64,000 bases of DNA, from assembly GCF_003201775.1 (NCBI RefSeq), contig NZ_QJJZ01000001.1, positions 195,233 to 259,232 of the forward strand. The letters run 5' to 3'. Source of the DNA: Arenibacter sp. ARW7G5Y1 (GTDB lineage: Bacteria; Bacteroidota; Bacteroidia; Flavobacteriales; Flavobacteriaceae). The first letter of the stretch is position 1, and each line of letters opens with the position of its first letter. The notes beneath the pieces were generated by a model, which saw only the letters and a program-made list of their open reading frames with translations, had not been told where the DNA came from and searched no databases. Made by a program: the position numbers and the translations under genes. Positions 17,040 to 27,563 of this stretch are shown piece by piece.

Positions 17040-18035
17040 ATGAGCAAAATAACAGCTGCTATTACTGCTGTAGGGTCTTATGTGCCAGACTTTGTAATGA
17101 CGAATAAGATTTTGGAAACTTTGGTGGATACCAATGATGAATGGATTACGACAAGAACCGGTATCAAGGAAAGGAGAATCTTAAAGGGGGAGGGGCTAGG
17201 TACATCCTATCTTGCCATAAAAGCGGCGGAGCAACTTCTGGAAAAGCAAAAATTGGATCCCAAGGAGATCGAACTAATTATTGTTGCAACTGCAACTCCA
17301 GATATGATGGTTGCTGCAACTGCTGCCTATGTGGCTTCGGAAATTGGAGCCACTAATGCCTTCGCTTATGATTTGCAAGCTGCTTGTTCCAGCTTTTTAT
17401 ACGGAATGTCCACGGCTGCCAGTTACATAGAATCTGGACGATATAAAAAGGTATTGCTTATTGGTGCGGATAAAATGTCCTCTATTATTGACTATACCGA
17501 TAGAACTACCTGTATAATTTTTGGGGATGGTGCCGGTGCAGCACTTTTTGAACCAAATAACGAAGGTCTAGGTCTTCAGGATGAATATTTAAGGTCGGAT
17601 GGCGTTGGAAGAAATTTTCTTAAAATGGATGCAGGTGGCTCCTTGCTTCCTGCCTCGGAGGAAACCGTTAAAAACCGACAACATTTTATTTACCAAGATG
17701 GGAAGTCGGTCTTTAAATTTGCCGTGACCAATATGGCCGATTCCGCCGCAAAGATTATGGAACGAAATAATTTGTCGCACGAGGATGTTGATTGGTTGGT
17801 GCCCCACCAAGCCAACAAAAGAATTATAGACGCCACTTCCAACAGAATGGGATTGGAAGATTCCAAGGTAATGATGAATATACAGAGGTACGGAAATACC
17901 ACTTCCGCAACCTTGCCACTTTTATTGAGCGATTATGAAAGACAGCTCAAGAAAGGTGATAATTTGGTTTTTGCAGCCTTTGGTGGTGGTTTTACCTGGG
18001 GCTCCATTTATTTAAAATGGGCATACAATTCATAA
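17040..18035 (+). CDS. fabH: 3-oxoacyl-[acyl-carrier-protein] synthase III
   Basis: KAS III starts type II fatty-acid synthesis by condensing acetyl-CoA or a branched acyl-CoA with malonyl-ACP. The catalytic triad is seen as Cys in LQAACSSFLYG, His in VPHQANKRI and Asn in RYGNTTSATLP. The length of 331 residues is standard. In Bacteroidota the enzyme usually prefers branched primers, which give iso-fatty acids; the sequence alone does not settle this. accB starts 33 bases later and accC follows, forming a fatty-acid initiation operon. Confidence 0.96.
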   Translation: MSKITAAITAVGSYVPDFVMTNKILETLVDTNDEWITTRTGIKERRILKGEGLGTSYLAIKAAEQLLEKQKLDPKEIELIIVATATPDMMVAATAAYVASEIGATNAFAYDLQAACSSFLYGMSTAASYIESGRYKKVLLIGADKMSSIIDYTDRTTCIIFGDGAGAALFEPNNEGLGLQDEYLRSDGVGRNFLKMDAGGSLLPASEETVKNRQHFIYQDGKSVFKFAVTNMADSAAKIMERNNLSHEDVDWLVPHQANKRIIDATSNRMGLEDSKVMMNIQRYGNTTSATLPLLLSDYERQLKKGDNLVFAAFGGGFTWGSIYLKWAYNS

Positions 18036-18068
18036 ATCTGTCGCAACCTATAAACTAATACGAACTCT

Positions 18069-18554
18069 ATGGATATTAAAGAAATTCAAAGCTTAATTAA
18101 ATTTGTCGCCAAATCTGGGGCTAGTGAAGTAAAATTGGAGATGGAAGATATAAAGATCACCATCCGAACCGGGGCAGCTGGTCATACCACAGAACCAACT
18201 TATGTACAGCAAATTCCTATGGGGGGCCATATGCCACAGCAAATGGCTGCCGCTCCTGCCGCTTCTCCTTCTGTTGAAGTAGAGGTGAAAAAGGAAGCTG
18301 ATGAAAATTCAAAATATATTACCATAAAATCGCCTATAATCGGTACTTTTTATAGAAAACCTTCACCTGATAAACCTTCTTTTGTTGAGGTAGGCGATAC
18401 CATTGGTAAAGGGGATGTGCTTTGTGTTATAGAAGCCATGAAACTATTCAATGATATTGAATCCGAAGTGTCCGGGACCATTGTGAAAGTTCTTGTAGAT
18501 GATAGTTCACCTGTAGAATTTGATCAGCCTTTATTTTTGGTAGATCCATCATAA
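18069..18554 (+). CDS. accB: Biotin carboxyl carrier protein of acetyl-CoA carboxylase
   Basis: AccB carries the biotin that shuttles CO2 between biotin carboxylase and carboxyltransferase. The N-terminal helix (about 1-30) is followed by a flexible linker rich in Ala, Pro, Met and Gln (about 45-75) and the biotinyl domain, where Lys in EAMKLFNDIE is the biotinylated residue. The length of 161 residues is usual. It lies between fabH and accC on the same strand, so the malonyl-CoA enzymes are made together with KAS III. Confidence 0.95.
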   Translation: MDIKEIQSLIKFVAKSGASEVKLEMEDIKITIRTGAAGHTTEPTYVQQIPMGGHMPQQMAAAPAASPSVEVEVKKEADENSKYITIKSPIIGTFYRKPSPDKPSFVEVGDTIGKGDVLCVIEAMKLFNDIESEVSGTIVKVLVDDSSPVEFDQPLFLVDPS

Positions 18555-18645
18555 GAAGTTTTAAATGTTAAATGTCGGATGACAATTTTCTCTGGTCAGT
18601 CCGAACCATTTAAAATTTAGATTACAAAATTTAAAATTTCAAAAG

Positions 18646-19998
18646 ATGTTTAAAAAAATACTTATTGCAAATAGGGGGGAAATAGCGCTACGGATTATTA
18701 GGACCTGTAAGGAAATGGGTATTAAAACGGTTGCGGTATATTCTAAGGCCGATGAAGAGAGCCTGCATGTTCGTTTTGCGGATGAGGCGGTTTGTATTGG
18801 TCCTGCCCCAAGTAGTGAATCTTATTTGAAGATTCCCAATATTATAGCTGCGGCAGAAATTACCAATGCAGATGCTATTCATCCGGGATATGGTTTTCTT
18901 TCGGAGAACTCCAAATTTTCCAGAATATGTGCTGAGCACGATATCAAATTTATTGGAGCTACAGGTGATCACATAGACAAGATGGGAGATAAGGCCACGG
19001 CAAAGGAAACCATGAAGAAGGCTGGTGTACCTTGTGTACCAGGTTCTGATGGTCTGCTAAAAGATGTAGCCGATGCCAAAAAGGTAGCTAAAAAGATGGG
19101 ATATCCCGTTATGATCAAAGCTACTGCTGGTGGTGGAGGTAAGGGAATGCGTGCCGTAATGTCCGAAGAGAAGATGGAGGATCTTTTTGACAGTGCCGTA
19201 AAGGAAGCTACAGCGGCCTTTGGCAATGGTGGAATGTATATGGAAAAGTTGATCGAGGAACCACGTCATATAGAAATTCAGATTGTAGGGGACCAGTATG
19301 GAAAGGCTTGCCACCTTTCGGAAAGGGACTGTTCCATACAGCGTCGTCATCAAAAATTAACGGAAGAGACTCCTTCCCCCTTTATGACGGATAAGCTGAG
19401 GGACGATATGGGGAAAGCGGCTGTAAAAGCAGCAGAATATATTAAGTACGAAGGAGCTGGCACCATAGAATTCTTAGTGGACAAACACCGGAATTTCTAT
19501 TTTATGGAAATGAATACCAGGATACAGGTAGAACATCCCATAACAGAACAGGTAATAGATTATGACCTTATTAGGGAACAAATTTTGGTGGCAGGTGGAG
19601 TCCCCATCTCAGGGAAAAATTATCTTCCAAAACTTCACTCCATTGAATGTAGAATAAATGCCGAGGATCCGTATAACGGATTTAGACCTTCTCCAGGAAA
19701 GATTACCACCCTGCACACTCCAGGGGGACACGGGATTAGATTGGATACACATGTTTATAGTGGATATACCATACCGCCCAATTATGATTCCATGATTGCA
19801 AAGTTGATTACCACGGCCCAAACCAGGGAGGAGGCCATCAATAAGATGAAGCGTGCGCTGGATGAGTTTGTAATAGAAGGAATTAAGACCACCATTCCAT
19901 TCCATAGACAGCTCATGGATCACCCGGACTACTTGGCCGGGAATTATACCACAAAGTTTATGGAAGACTTTGTAATGGCACCACAACCGGCGGAATAA
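18646..19998 (+). CDS. accC: Biotin carboxylase subunit of acetyl-CoA carboxylase
   Basis: AccC carboxylates biotin on AccB using ATP and bicarbonate. It begins with the N-terminal biotin-carboxylase fold ([21 protein letters not shown]), then the ATP-grasp domain with the glycine loop [12 protein letters not shown], and the metal- and biotin-binding segment [15 protein letters not shown]. The length of 450 residues matches the family. A strong terminator follows. The gap of 91 bases to accB holds no obvious promoter. Confidence 0.96.
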   Translation: MFKKILIANRGEIALRIIRTCKEMGIKTVAVYSKADEESLHVRFADEAVCIGPAPSSESYLKIPNIIAAAEITNADAIHPGYGFLSENSKFSRICAEHDIKFIGATGDHIDKMGDKATAKETMKKAGVPCVPGSDGLLKDVADAKKVAKKMGYPVMIKATAGGGGKGMRAVMSEEKMEDLFDSAVKEATAAFGNGGMYMEKLIEEPRHIEIQIVGDQYGKACHLSERDCSIQRRHQKLTEETPSPFMTDKLRDDMGKAAVKAAEYIKYEGAGTIEFLVDKHRNFYFMEMNTRIQVEHPITEQVIDYDLIREQILVAGGVPISGKNYLPKLHSIECRINAEDPYNGFRPSPGKITTLHTPGGHGIRLDTHVYSGYTIPPNYDSMIAKLITTAQTREEAINKMKRALDEFVIEGIKTTIPFHRQLMDHPDYLAGNYTTKFMEDFVMAPQPAE

Positions 19999-20033
19999 TC
20001 AGCTTTTAACAACACAATTATTTCTTGGAAGAG

Positions 20034-20077
20034 GCGGATTAAACTGGGGGGCAACCAACAGTTTAATCCGCTTTTTT
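20034..20077 (+). terminator. Rho-independent terminator after accC
   Basis: A 12-bp perfect stem (20034-20045 with 20060-20071) has a 14-base loop and a run of six T. Confidence 0.9.
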
Positions 20078-20185
20078 AGTTTAAAGGATTATTGAATGGA
20101 CCCTTCACCATTAATTATTCGTATCTAAATTAATAATACCTTTATCGCACTTTTGTTACCTTGATCATAAATGCACCTACCCTAT

Positions 20186-21301
20186 ATGAACCTAAGTTAT
20201 TGGGAATATAAAACTTGGTTGTCCAATATAGACTACACTATTATAGGCAGCGGAATAGTGGGGCTTAATTGTGCTGTGTATTTAAAGGAGCAATTCCCTA
20301 AAGCTAAGATTTTAGTCTTGGAAAGAGGACTGCTGCCACAAGGAGCCAGTACTAAAAATGCTGGATTTGCCTGTTTTGGCAGTATTTCGGAGGTTTTATC
20401 GGATTTAAAAATGCATTCGGAGGAGGAAGTCCGGCAATTGGTGCAAAAGCGCTTGGAGGGGATACAGTTACTTAGGGAGAACCTTGGTGATGAACAAATA
20501 GATTATCAGAACCACGGAGGGCATGAAGTTTATTTCCAGGAACAGGAAGAGCTATTTGAAGATTGCCTGGGCAATTTGGAATGGGTGAATTCCTTATTGA
20601 ATCCGGTATTTAAGACAGACTCTTTTCAAGTACATCCCAATAGTTTTAATTTTGAGGGGATCCAGAAGTATTATATCACAAACCCGTTTGAAGGGCAGAT
20701 CAACACCGGTAAAATGATGAAGGCTTTACTGGATAAAGTGCAGAATTTGGGTGTTACGGTCTTAAATGCCATTGGGGTGGAAGGCTATGTAGAGAATATG
20801 GATCACGTTGCTGTTAAAACCGATCATTTCGAATTTAAGACCCACAAACTATTCATTGCAACCAATGGTTTTGCCTCCCAATTAATTGGGGAAACGGTAC
20901 GCCCGGCCCGAGCTCAGGTACTGATTACCAAACCTATAAACAACCTGAATATTAAAGGAACTTTTCATTTGGAGGAAGGGTATTATTATTTTAGGAATAT
21001 AGACAATCGAATTTTATTGGGAGGGGGGAGAAATCTCGATTTTAAGGGTGAGGAAACTAGCTCCTTTGGCGAGACCGCCCTGATCCAGAATAGGCTGGAG
21101 CATATACTACATAAAGTCATTTTGCCCAATACCTCCTTTGACATAGACCTAAGATGGAGCGGTATTATGGGAATGGGCAAACAAAAGAAGCCTATTGTAA
21201 AGCAATTGGGCAAAAATGTATATTGCGGGGTGCGAATGGGAGGGATGGGAATTGCCATTGGTAGTTTGGTTGGTAAGGAATTGGCTAATTTGATGAAGTA
21301 G
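20186..21301 (+). CDS. FAD-dependent oxidoreductase of the DAO family
   Basis: This is a D-amino-acid-oxidase-fold flavoprotein, about 371 residues. The dinucleotide-binding motif GSGIVGLNCAVYL follows a short N-terminal segment (MNLSYWEYKTW), which supports the ATG at 20186 over the one at 20171. GASTKNAGFACFGS is the conserved second FAD-contact region, and GVRMGGMGIAIGSLVG closes the fold. Substrates in the family are amines, N-methyl amino acids or glycine derivatives; the sequence does not say which. No signal peptide is seen. It begins its own transcription unit after the accC terminator. Confidence 0.82.
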   Translation: MNLSYWEYKTWLSNIDYTIIGSGIVGLNCAVYLKEQFPKAKILVLERGLLPQGASTKNAGFACFGSISEVLSDLKMHSEEEVRQLVQKRLEGIQLLRENLGDEQIDYQNHGGHEVYFQEQEELFEDCLGNLEWVNSLLNPVFKTDSFQVHPNSFNFEGIQKYYITNPFEGQINTGKMMKALLDKVQNLGVTVLNAIGVEGYVENMDHVAVKTDHFEFKTHKLFIATNGFASQLIGETVRPARAQVLITKPINNLNIKGTFHLEEGYYYFRNIDNRILLGGGRNLDFKGEETSSFGETALIQNRLEHILHKVILPNTSFDIDLRWSGIMGMGKQKKPIVKQLGKNVYCGVRMGGMGIAIGSLVGKELANLMK

Positions 21302-21355
21302 TTTTAAAGTTTCAATGGGCTAAAATCCGCCATAATTTAAAAAATTTTATTCTGA

Positions 21356-21811
21356 ATGGATTCTTCGGTAAAACAACAATTATATGCGTTTTGTAAAGTA
21401 TTTATAGGGAAGAGGTTGGAGCGTATCAATAGCAACATCGATTCCCTACAGGAAGCTTTGACCTCCGAGACCAAAAGTAGTGCCGGGGATAAGCATGAAA
21501 CGGGAAGGGCTATGATTCAATTGGAACGCGAAAAGTTGGGCAATCAACTGGCGGAAGCACAATTGTTGCAGGAGTTGTTTAAAAAGATACCGCTACAAGC
21601 GAGTTTGTCAAAAGTGGGATTGGGCAGTGTGGTGTTTACCGATCAACAAAATTATTATATAGGGATAAGTGCGGGGGAGTTGAAGATAAATGGGGTGTCC
21701 TATTTTGCCATTGCACCAAATACCCCCATAGGGAAATTGTTATTGGGGAAAACTGTGGGCGATATGGTTGTTTTTAATACTAGGCAAATGGTAATACAGC
21801 AGCTCGGGTAG
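21356..21811 (+). CDS. GreA/GreB C-terminal-domain-like protein
   Basis: A 151-residue protein with an N-terminal helical, coiled-coil-like half (QQLYAFCKVFIGKRLERINSNID...LEREKLGNQLAEAQ) and a C-terminal part ending NTPIGKLLLGKTVGDMVVF, which matches the FKBP-like domain of GreA/GreB/Rnk elongation-factor relatives. The acidic coiled-coil tip of true Gre factors is not evident, so RNA-polymerase action is uncertain. Similar flavobacterial proteins are often labelled 3-oxoacyl-ACP synthase, which the sequence does not support. It lies 54 bases after the FAD oxidoreductase. Confidence 0.65.
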   Translation: MDSSVKQQLYAFCKVFIGKRLERINSNIDSLQEALTSETKSSAGDKHETGRAMIQLEREKLGNQLAEAQLLQELFKKIPLQASLSKVGLGSVVFTDQQNYYIGISAGELKINGVSYFAIAPNTPIGKLLLGKTVGDMVVFNTRQMVIQQLG

Positions 21812-21864
21812 TTGCTGGAGCTGCAGAGGGAAGTATTTGGTTTTAAAAGTATTATTTTCTCATT

Positions 21865-22563
21865 ATGGTTGAAATTATTGATCTAAGTCAGGAAATATTT
21901 TCTGGAATGGCGGTGTATAAGAGCCTTCCCGAGGTTAAGATGGAGATGTATGCTTCCCATGAACAATGGGACGGGATTACCGATGCCAACACGGTATCCC
22001 CAAGTGTCTACAAGTTGGATATGAGCGAACATACTGGCACCCACGTGGATTCCCTTAGCCATATGGCACGTGAATTTAGGGGGCAGTCCATAGACACCAT
22101 GCCGCTCACTATGTTCTATACGGAGGGAATTTGTTTGGACTTGTCCCACAAGGGCCTAATGCAATTAATAGAACCGGCAGATTTGCTATCGGCTTGTTCC
22201 AAAGGCAACACGGAAATAAAAAAAGGTGATACGGTTTTGATCTATACCGATCATTATAGACGAACTTATGGAAGTGCCAACTGGGGCCGTGGTCCGGGAC
22301 TAAGTGCTTCTGCGGTACGTTGGTTGGGAGAGCATGGCATTTCTGCATTTGGCGTGGAAATGATGTCTCCTGGTATTCCAGGGGTATCCAATAAAGAGGT
22401 ACATCATATTTGCGGACAAATGGGCTTTACGCATTATGAAAATATGATCAATTTGCAGCTCCTGATTGGTCGAGGGCGCTTTAGATTTATAGGTTTGCCT
22501 TTGAAAATCAGGGGCGGTACCGGATCCCCTGTCCGGGCCGTAGCTGTTTTTGGGGAGGGGTAG
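21865..22563 (+). CDS. Cyclase-family metal-dependent hydrolase (kynurenine formamidase-like)
   Basis: A 232-residue metal-dependent hydrolase of the family that contains kynurenine formamidase and polyketide cyclases. The signature HTGTHVDSLSHM supplies the metal ligands (HxGTHxDxxxH). The rest of the core, DTVLIYTDHYRRTYG and GVEMMSPGIPG, is typical. By family it hydrolyses an amide or ester bond or closes a ring. No other tryptophan-degradation genes are near, so kynurenine is only one possible substrate. It lies 53 bases after the Gre-like gene on the same strand. Confidence 0.8.
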   Translation: MVEIIDLSQEIFSGMAVYKSLPEVKMEMYASHEQWDGITDANTVSPSVYKLDMSEHTGTHVDSLSHMAREFRGQSIDTMPLTMFYTEGICLDLSHKGLMQLIEPADLLSACSKGNTEIKKGDTVLIYTDHYRRTYGSANWGRGPGLSASAVRWLGEHGISAFGVEMMSPGIPGVSNKEVHHICGQMGFTHYENMINLQLLIGRGRFRFIGLPLKIRGGTGSPVRAVAVFGEG

Positions 22564-22584
22564 CATTAGGTTGTTACCCGGGGA

Positions 22585-22989
22585 CTAATCCAGCTTGGGT
22601 TTGCTCCTGTTTATTTTTTTTAGGGCCGCTTTTTTTTTGCCTTTTAATCGTTTTTCGATGGCCGATCTGCTGGGTTTGGTCTTTCTTCGTCTTTTTGGAA
22701 CTTCCAGGTTGGTTTCGAGGGTTTCCAGGAATTTTTTGATGACCAGTTCCTTGTTTTTATGCTGACTACGGGTTTCCTCACATTGCATTAAAAGAATGTT
22801 TTCCTTACTCAGTTTGGACGACAGTTTTTTGAGAAGTCTGTTTTTTTCCGTTTCGGTCAGGGAATTGGAATTTTCCAGATCAAAGGTCAGTTCCACTTTG
22901 GAGGAAACCTTGTTTACATGTTGTCCTCCGGCACCACTGCTCCGCACTGCTTTAAATGTTAGTTCCTGTATGATTCCTTCCCTATTCAA
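22585..22989 (-). CDS. arfB: Alternative ribosome-rescue factor ArfB (peptidyl-tRNA hydrolase)
   Basis: ArfB frees ribosomes stalled at the 3' end of non-stop mRNA by hydrolysing peptidyl-tRNA. The GGQ motif is present in SSGAGGQHVNKVSSKVEL, the class I release-factor signature. The tail is a long run of basic residues (RRRKTKPSRSAIEKRLKGKKKAALKKINRSK), which inserts into the empty mRNA entry channel. At 134 residues it is the short, codon-independent form. It is the downstream member of a pair with the ABC ATPase gene (7-base gap). Confidence 0.92.
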   Translation of the reverse strand: MNREGIIQELTFKAVRSSGAGGQHVNKVSSKVELTFDLENSNSLTETEKNRLLKKLSSKLSKENILLMQCEETRSQHKNKELVIKKFLETLETNLEVPKRRRKTKPSRSAIEKRLKGKKKAALKKINRSKPKLD

Positions 22990-22996
22990 TGGTATG

Positions 22997-23971
22997 TTAT
23001 GGTTTTAGACGTTGGCTAATGGTTTCCAAGGCAATATTTAGGAATACCTTTTTACCGATGGTTAGCGCTTCTTCGGAATTGAACCGTATTCTTTGCGCTC
23101 CTGATATGGCTTCAATTAAAAAATGACTGCCCATAAAATAGCATCTTTCAACAATGGTTGGAATTCCAGATTTATTTGAGACCCTAAATTCATGGGCGTA
23201 TACAATGATTTTTCGCTCCAAATCTCCATAAGATTTTATTATATTTATGGGTATTAGGTTGGCTTCCCCGAACAAACTGGCGGTATAAATATTTTTCGGG
23301 TTGTTATACAGATCTCGGGTATTGGCATTCGCCATTATTGTCTGATCCTTGATTACTATGATTCTTTTGGCATAGGGCAAAATGTCTTGGTGGTCATGGG
23401 TAGCGGTGATACAGCTAATCCCCTCTTTATTTAAATATTCAAAGAGATTTCTTCTAAGTTGATTTTTTCTAAAATTGTCAATATGCCCGAAGGGTTCGTC
23501 CAACAAAAGTAATTCAGGTTTTTGCGCCAAAACCCTGGCCAAAGCAACCCTTTGCTGTTGCCCTCCACTCAGGTTTTTTACCTTGACCTTTGCAAAGGGG
23601 ACCATGTCTATCATTTCCAATAATTCAGTGGTTCTTGCCTTTAATTCTTCTGGATAAAAAACAGATAAAAACTGACTTACGTTTTCAGCCACGGTGGTGA
23701 AGGGCATTAAATCAAAATCTTGGGAAAGGTATTTCATGAAGGATTCCCCGGGTACTAAATTAAAATCGGGGCCCATCACCTGCTTTTCTCCCCAGAATAT
23801 GTTGCCTTGCAGGGGCTGCAAAAGACCGTAAATAATTTTGAGCAAGGTGCTTTTACCACAACCGCTTTCACCTACAATGGAAATATGTTCTCCCTTACCT
23901 ACCTTAAAACTGATATTGGTAAGTATCGGTTTTTTATCATAGGCAAACGAAAGGGAATTGACTTGTAACAT
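22997..23971 (-). CDS. ABC transporter ATP-binding protein
   Basis: A 324-residue ATPase of an importer-type ABC transporter. Walker A is GESGCGKST, the signature is LSGGQQQRVALARVLA, and Walker B with the D-loop is LLLLDEPFGHID. The extra 100 residues after the ATPase core (about 225-324) look beta-rich, like the TOBE-type regulatory domains of CUT1 or Fe/polyamine importers. No permease or binding-protein gene is nearby, so the transport partner is encoded elsewhere. It is co-directional with arfB. Confidence 0.88.
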   Translation of the reverse strand: MLQVNSLSFAYDKKPILTNISFKVGKGEHISIVGESGCGKSTLLKIIYGLLQPLQGNIFWGEKQVMGPDFNLVPGESFMKYLSQDFDLMPFTTVAENVSQFLSVFYPEELKARTTELLEMIDMVPFAKVKVKNLSGGQQQRVALARVLAQKPELLLLDEPFGHIDNFRKNQLRRNLFEYLNKEGISCITATHDHQDILPYAKRIIVIKDQTIMANANTRDLYNNPKNIYTASLFGEANLIPINIIKSYGDLERKIIVYAHEFRVSNKSGIPTIVERCYFMGSHFLIEAISGAQRIRFNSEEALTIGKKVFLNIALETISQRLKP

Positions 23972-24003
23972 GGGCTAAAACTATAAATGCACTTAGAGGG
24001 TAT

Positions 24004-24036
24004 AAAAAAAGTCCATTTCTAAAAGAAACGGACTCT
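24004..24036 (-). terminator. Rho-independent terminator of the prolyl oligopeptidase gene
   Basis: On the minus strand AGTCC-G-TTTCT pairs with AGAAA-T-GGACT and is followed by a run of seven T. Confidence 0.85.
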
Positions 24037-24063
24037 AGAACAAAATTATCGATTTTTTTTAAA

Positions 24064-26223
24064 CTAATCCTTAAAATCTTTTAAAACTCCCTTGTTCGGG
24101 AGTTCTCTAAAGCCCATATTGAACAAGGTAAATCCAAAAATATCCACATTTTGCTCAATGGTCTTGCTAATAGGAGTGCCTGCACCATGGCCGGCATTTA
24201 CTTCTATTCGTATTAGGGTAGGGTTGTCCCCTGTCTGCTTATCCTGCAGTTCCGCAGCGAACTTAAAACTATGGGCTGGTACCACCCTGTCATCATGATC
24301 GCCCGTGGTAATCAAGGTAGCCGGATATGCTACCCCTTTCCGAACATTGTGCAGAGGGGAATAGCCTTTCAGATAATTAAACATTTCCAAGTTGTCTTCA
24401 GCTGTCCCATAATCATAAGCCCAGCCGGCACCAGCGGTAAATGTGTGATACCGTAGCATATCCAGAACGCCTACAGCGGGAAGGGCCACCTTCATTAAAT
24501 CCGGTCTTTGGGTCATGGTGGCACCCACTAAGAGCCCACCATTGGAACCTCCCTTAATGGCCAAATAGTCCGATGATGTATATTTTTCGGCTATTAAATA
24601 TTCGGCGGCAGCAATAAAATCGTCAAAGACGTTCTGTTTACGGGTTTTAATACCGGCATCATGCCATTGTTTGCCATATTCACCTCCACCTCTTAGGTTG
24701 GGCACAGCATAGATGCCGCCTTGCTCCATCCACACGGCATTTATAACACTAAAAGTCGGCGTAAGGCTTATGTTAAAGCCCCCGTAACCATATAAAATGG
24801 TAGGATTTTGGCTATTTAACCGCAATCCTTTTTTATGGGTAATCATCATTGGTATCTTAGTTCCGTCCCTGGAAGGGTAAAATACTTGTGTGGATACATA
24901 GTCCTCTGGGTTGAAGTCTATTTCAGGTTTCCAATAAACGGTGTAATTACCGGTTTTTATATCCAATTTATAAATGGTTTCCGGGCTATTGTAATTGGTA
25001 AAGGTGAAATAAAGATCGGTTGCCTTCTTTTTTCCTCCAAAACCACCGGCACTTCCTAGTCCTGGAAGTGCAATTTCGCGTATCATTGTGCCTTGGTCAT
25101 CGTATTGATATACTTTTGAAATGGCATCTACCATGTACTCTGCAAAGAAATAACCTCCACCAGTGCCCACAGAAAGAACATTTTGTGTTTCTGGAATTAG
25201 ATCCTTCCAATTTTCAGGTGTTGGATTATCTGCTTCCACGGTTACTACTTTTTTATTGGGCGCGTTTCTATTGGTCAATATGAATAATTTGGATCCCACA
25301 TTGTCTATGATATGGCTATCACTATCCGTAGAATCCAATATGGTCCTCAGTTGGCTCTCCGGTTGCGTCAAGTCTTTTATGAACAATTTGTTCCCAGAAG
25401 TAGAAACAGCGGCCGAAATTATTAGATACCTATTGTCTTCGGTAACGTAACCTCCAACATATCTATGTTTTTCCGATAAAATACCGCCAAAGACCACCTC
25501 ATCGCTCTTTTGGGGAGTCCCAAGTTTGTGATAGTAAAGTTTATGTTGGTCGGTTTTGGCAGATAGTTCACTTCCTTTGGGTTTGTCATAACTGGAGTAA
25601 AAGAAGCCTTCGTTTCCCTTCCAGGAAACACCACTAAACTTAATGTCAACTAGGGTGTCCTCAACAATGGACTTGTCTTCCGCATTGATGACAATTACTT
25701 TTCGCCAATCACTTCCACCCTCGGATATGGAGTAGGCAGCTATGGAACCATCCTTTGAAAAATTTATACCCGCCAAGGAGGTGGTGGCATCTTCGGAAAA
25801 GGTATTCGGATCCAGAAAAACTTCTACCTGTCCCTCATCTCCTTTTTTACGGTACAATACACTCTGATTTTGTAAACCATCGTTCTTAAAAAAATAGATG
25901 TAATCGCCTTCTTTGAACGGAGATCCCAACTTTTCAAAATTCCATAATTGCTCCAAACGTTTTTTTAGTTCTCTTCTATAGGGAATTTTGTCCAAATAGT
26001 TAAAAGTGGTCTCGTTTTGTAATTGGACCCAATTTTCTGTTTCGGGGCTTCGGTCGTCTTCCAACCAACGGAATGGGTCCGGTACTTTTGTTCCGAAATA
26101 GGTATCTACGGAATCGGTTTTTTTTGTGTTTGGATATTTCAAAATGACAGTATCTTTTTTTTGGGCAGGTTCACAGGCTAGCATCAGTATTCCAGCCAGT
26201 GGGATCAATATGAATGTTTTCAT
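24064..26223 (-). CDS. Prolyl oligopeptidase (S9A) lipoprotein
   Basis: A serine peptidase that cleaves short peptides after proline; the signal peptide with lipobox (ILMLAC) puts it in the envelope as a lipoprotein. At 719 residues it is full length. The N-terminal seven-bladed propeller spans about 75-440. The alpha/beta-hydrolase domain has the nucleophile in [11 protein letters not shown], Asp in [12 protein letters not shown] and His in NAGHGAG. The preceding [10 protein letters not shown] and [13 protein letters not shown] motifs match S9A enzymes. It has its own terminator and is transcribed alone. Confidence 0.93.
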   Translation of the reverse strand: MKTFILIPLAGILMLACEPAQKKDTVILKYPNTKKTDSVDTYFGTKVPDPFRWLEDDRSPETENWVQLQNETTFNYLDKIPYRRELKKRLEQLWNFEKLGSPFKEGDYIYFFKNDGLQNQSVLYRKKGDEGQVEVFLDPNTFSEDATTSLAGINFSKDGSIAAYSISEGGSDWRKVIVINAEDKSIVEDTLVDIKFSGVSWKGNEGFFYSSYDKPKGSELSAKTDQHKLYYHKLGTPQKSDEVVFGGILSEKHRYVGGYVTEDNRYLIISAAVSTSGNKLFIKDLTQPESQLRTILDSTDSDSHIIDNVGSKLFILTNRNAPNKKVVTVEADNPTPENWKDLIPETQNVLSVGTGGGYFFAEYMVDAISKVYQYDDQGTMIREIALPGLGSAGGFGGKKKATDLYFTFTNYNSPETIYKLDIKTGNYTVYWKPEIDFNPEDYVSTQVFYPSRDGTKIPMMITHKKGLRLNSQNPTILYGYGGFNISLTPTFSVINAVWMEQGGIYAVPNLRGGGEYGKQWHDAGIKTRKQNVFDDFIAAAEYLIAEKYTSSDYLAIKGGSNGGLLVGATMTQRPDLMKVALPAVGVLDMLRYHTFTAGAGWAYDYGTAEDNLEMFNYLKGYSPLHNVRKGVAYPATLITTGDHDDRVVPAHSFKFAAELQDKQTGDNPTLIRIEVNAGHGAGTPISKTIEQNVDIFGFTLFNMGFRELPNKGVLKDFKD

Positions 26224-26252
26224 TTAAGGCTGTTCAGAAACCAAAAATAGCA

Positions 26253-26288
26253 TAAAAAAACCTTTGCAAATGGTAGTTACAAAGGTTT
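26253..26288 (-). terminator. Rho-independent terminator of asd
   Basis: An 8-bp stem (26259-26266 with 26280-26287) is followed on the minus strand by a run of seven T. Confidence 0.8.
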
Positions 26289-26341
26289 TAACATCTTCAT
26301 TTACCCTTTAGGGATTGAAGGGTTTTGGTATATGGATTCTA

Positions 26342-27331
26342 TTAAACTAGTTGGTTTTGGACCAAATACTCGGCAATTTGTACCGCATTGGTGGCTGCAC
26401 CCTTTCTTAAGTTATCCGCAACGATCCACATGTTCAAGGTATTGGCCTGTGTTTCGTCCCTTCTAATACGGCCTACAAATACATCATCCTTTCCATGTGC
26501 ATATATGGGCATAGGGTAGGTATTGGTATCGGTATTGTCCTGGACAACGATTCCTGGTGTTTCGCTCAACAACCTTCTTACTTCCGAAAGGTCAAAATCG
26601 TTTTCAAATTCAACGTTGACCGACTCTGAATGACCTCCGGCCGTTGGGATACGAACAGCCGTAGCAGTTACGGAAAATGTTCTGTCGTTGAATATTTTTT
26701 GAGGCTCCCTGGCCAATTTCATTTCTTCCTTGGTATATCCATTATCCAGGAATACATCGCAATGGGGCAATGCATTTTTCCCAATGGGATAAGGATACGC
26801 CATTTCCCCTTGTATTCCTGCAATTTCGTTTTCCAATTGCCGTACTGCTTTTACCCCGGTTCCGGAAACCGATTGGTAAGTGGAGACGACCACCCTTTTC
26901 ATCTTGTATTTTTTATGAAGGGGGGAAAGTGCCAATACCATCTGTATTGTGGAACAGTTTGGATTTGCTATAATCTTATCTTCTTTGGTCAATTCGGAGG
27001 CGTTTATTTCCGGAACCACCAGTTTTTTGGTGGGATCCATACGCCAGGCTGAGGAATTGTCTATTACCGTGGTACCTACAGCGGCAAATTTTGGCGCCCA
27101 TTCCAAGGAAGTATCCCCTCCGGCTGAAAAAATGGCAATGTCCGGTTTGGCGGCAACCGCAGTTTCCAGCCCAATTAAGGTATACTCCTTGTCTTGGAAG
27201 CTTAACTTTTTACCTACAGATCTTTCCGAGGCCACTACCAATAATTCCGTTACTGGAAAATTACGTTCTGCCAATACTTTTAGCATTACCTCCCCGACCA
27301 TTCCCGTTGCACCAACTACAGCTACTTTCAT
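26342..27331 (-). CDS. asd: Aspartate-semialdehyde dehydrogenase
   Basis: This enzyme reduces aspartyl phosphate to aspartate semialdehyde with NADPH, feeding lysine, diaminopimelate, methionine and threonine synthesis. I start at the internal ATG at 27331 because it gives the usual MKVAVVGATGMVGEVML; the upstream extension (start 27388) would be an unrelated tail. The catalytic Cys is in IANPNCSTIQMV, and the His in the VRIPTAGGHSESV segment is the acid/base. The length of 330 residues is normal. A terminator lies downstream. Confidence 0.95.
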   Translation of the reverse strand: MKVAVVGATGMVGEVMLKVLAERNFPVTELLVVASERSVGKKLSFQDKEYTLIGLETAVAAKPDIAIFSAGGDTSLEWAPKFAAVGTTVIDNSSAWRMDPTKKLVVPEINASELTKEDKIIANPNCSTIQMVLALSPLHKKYKMKRVVVSTYQSVSGTGVKAVRQLENEIAGIQGEMAYPYPIGKNALPHCDVFLDNGYTKEEMKLAREPQKIFNDRTFSVTATAVRIPTAGGHSESVNVEFENDFDLSEVRRLLSETPGIVVQDNTDTNTYPMPIYAHGKDDVFVGRIRRDETQANTLNMWIVADNLRKGAATNAVQIAEYLVQNQLV

Positions 27332-27447
27332 TACTATTATGATTAAAATTTCAGTGGGCAAATGTACTGAATATAGGCTATTAAACAATACATAAATAGG
27401 AATATATTAAAAATATAACAAATTGTTACAAAAATAACTTTGTAAAA

Positions 27448-27494
27448 TAAAAGAACCGTCAACTTGGATAGCGAATCCTAGCTGACGGTTTTTG
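27448..27494 (-). terminator. Terminator of mscL
   Basis: AACCGTCA (27454-27461) pairs with TGACGGTT (27483-27490), with an inner GGAT/ATCC stem, and both strands carry T-rich tails. It may act in both directions. Confidence 0.75.
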
Positions 27495-27563
27495 TTGGTT
27501 AGTTGGTTGTGTAGCGGTTGTACTTCTATCTCAAGTCCAAGTACACAATGCTTTTATAAAAAA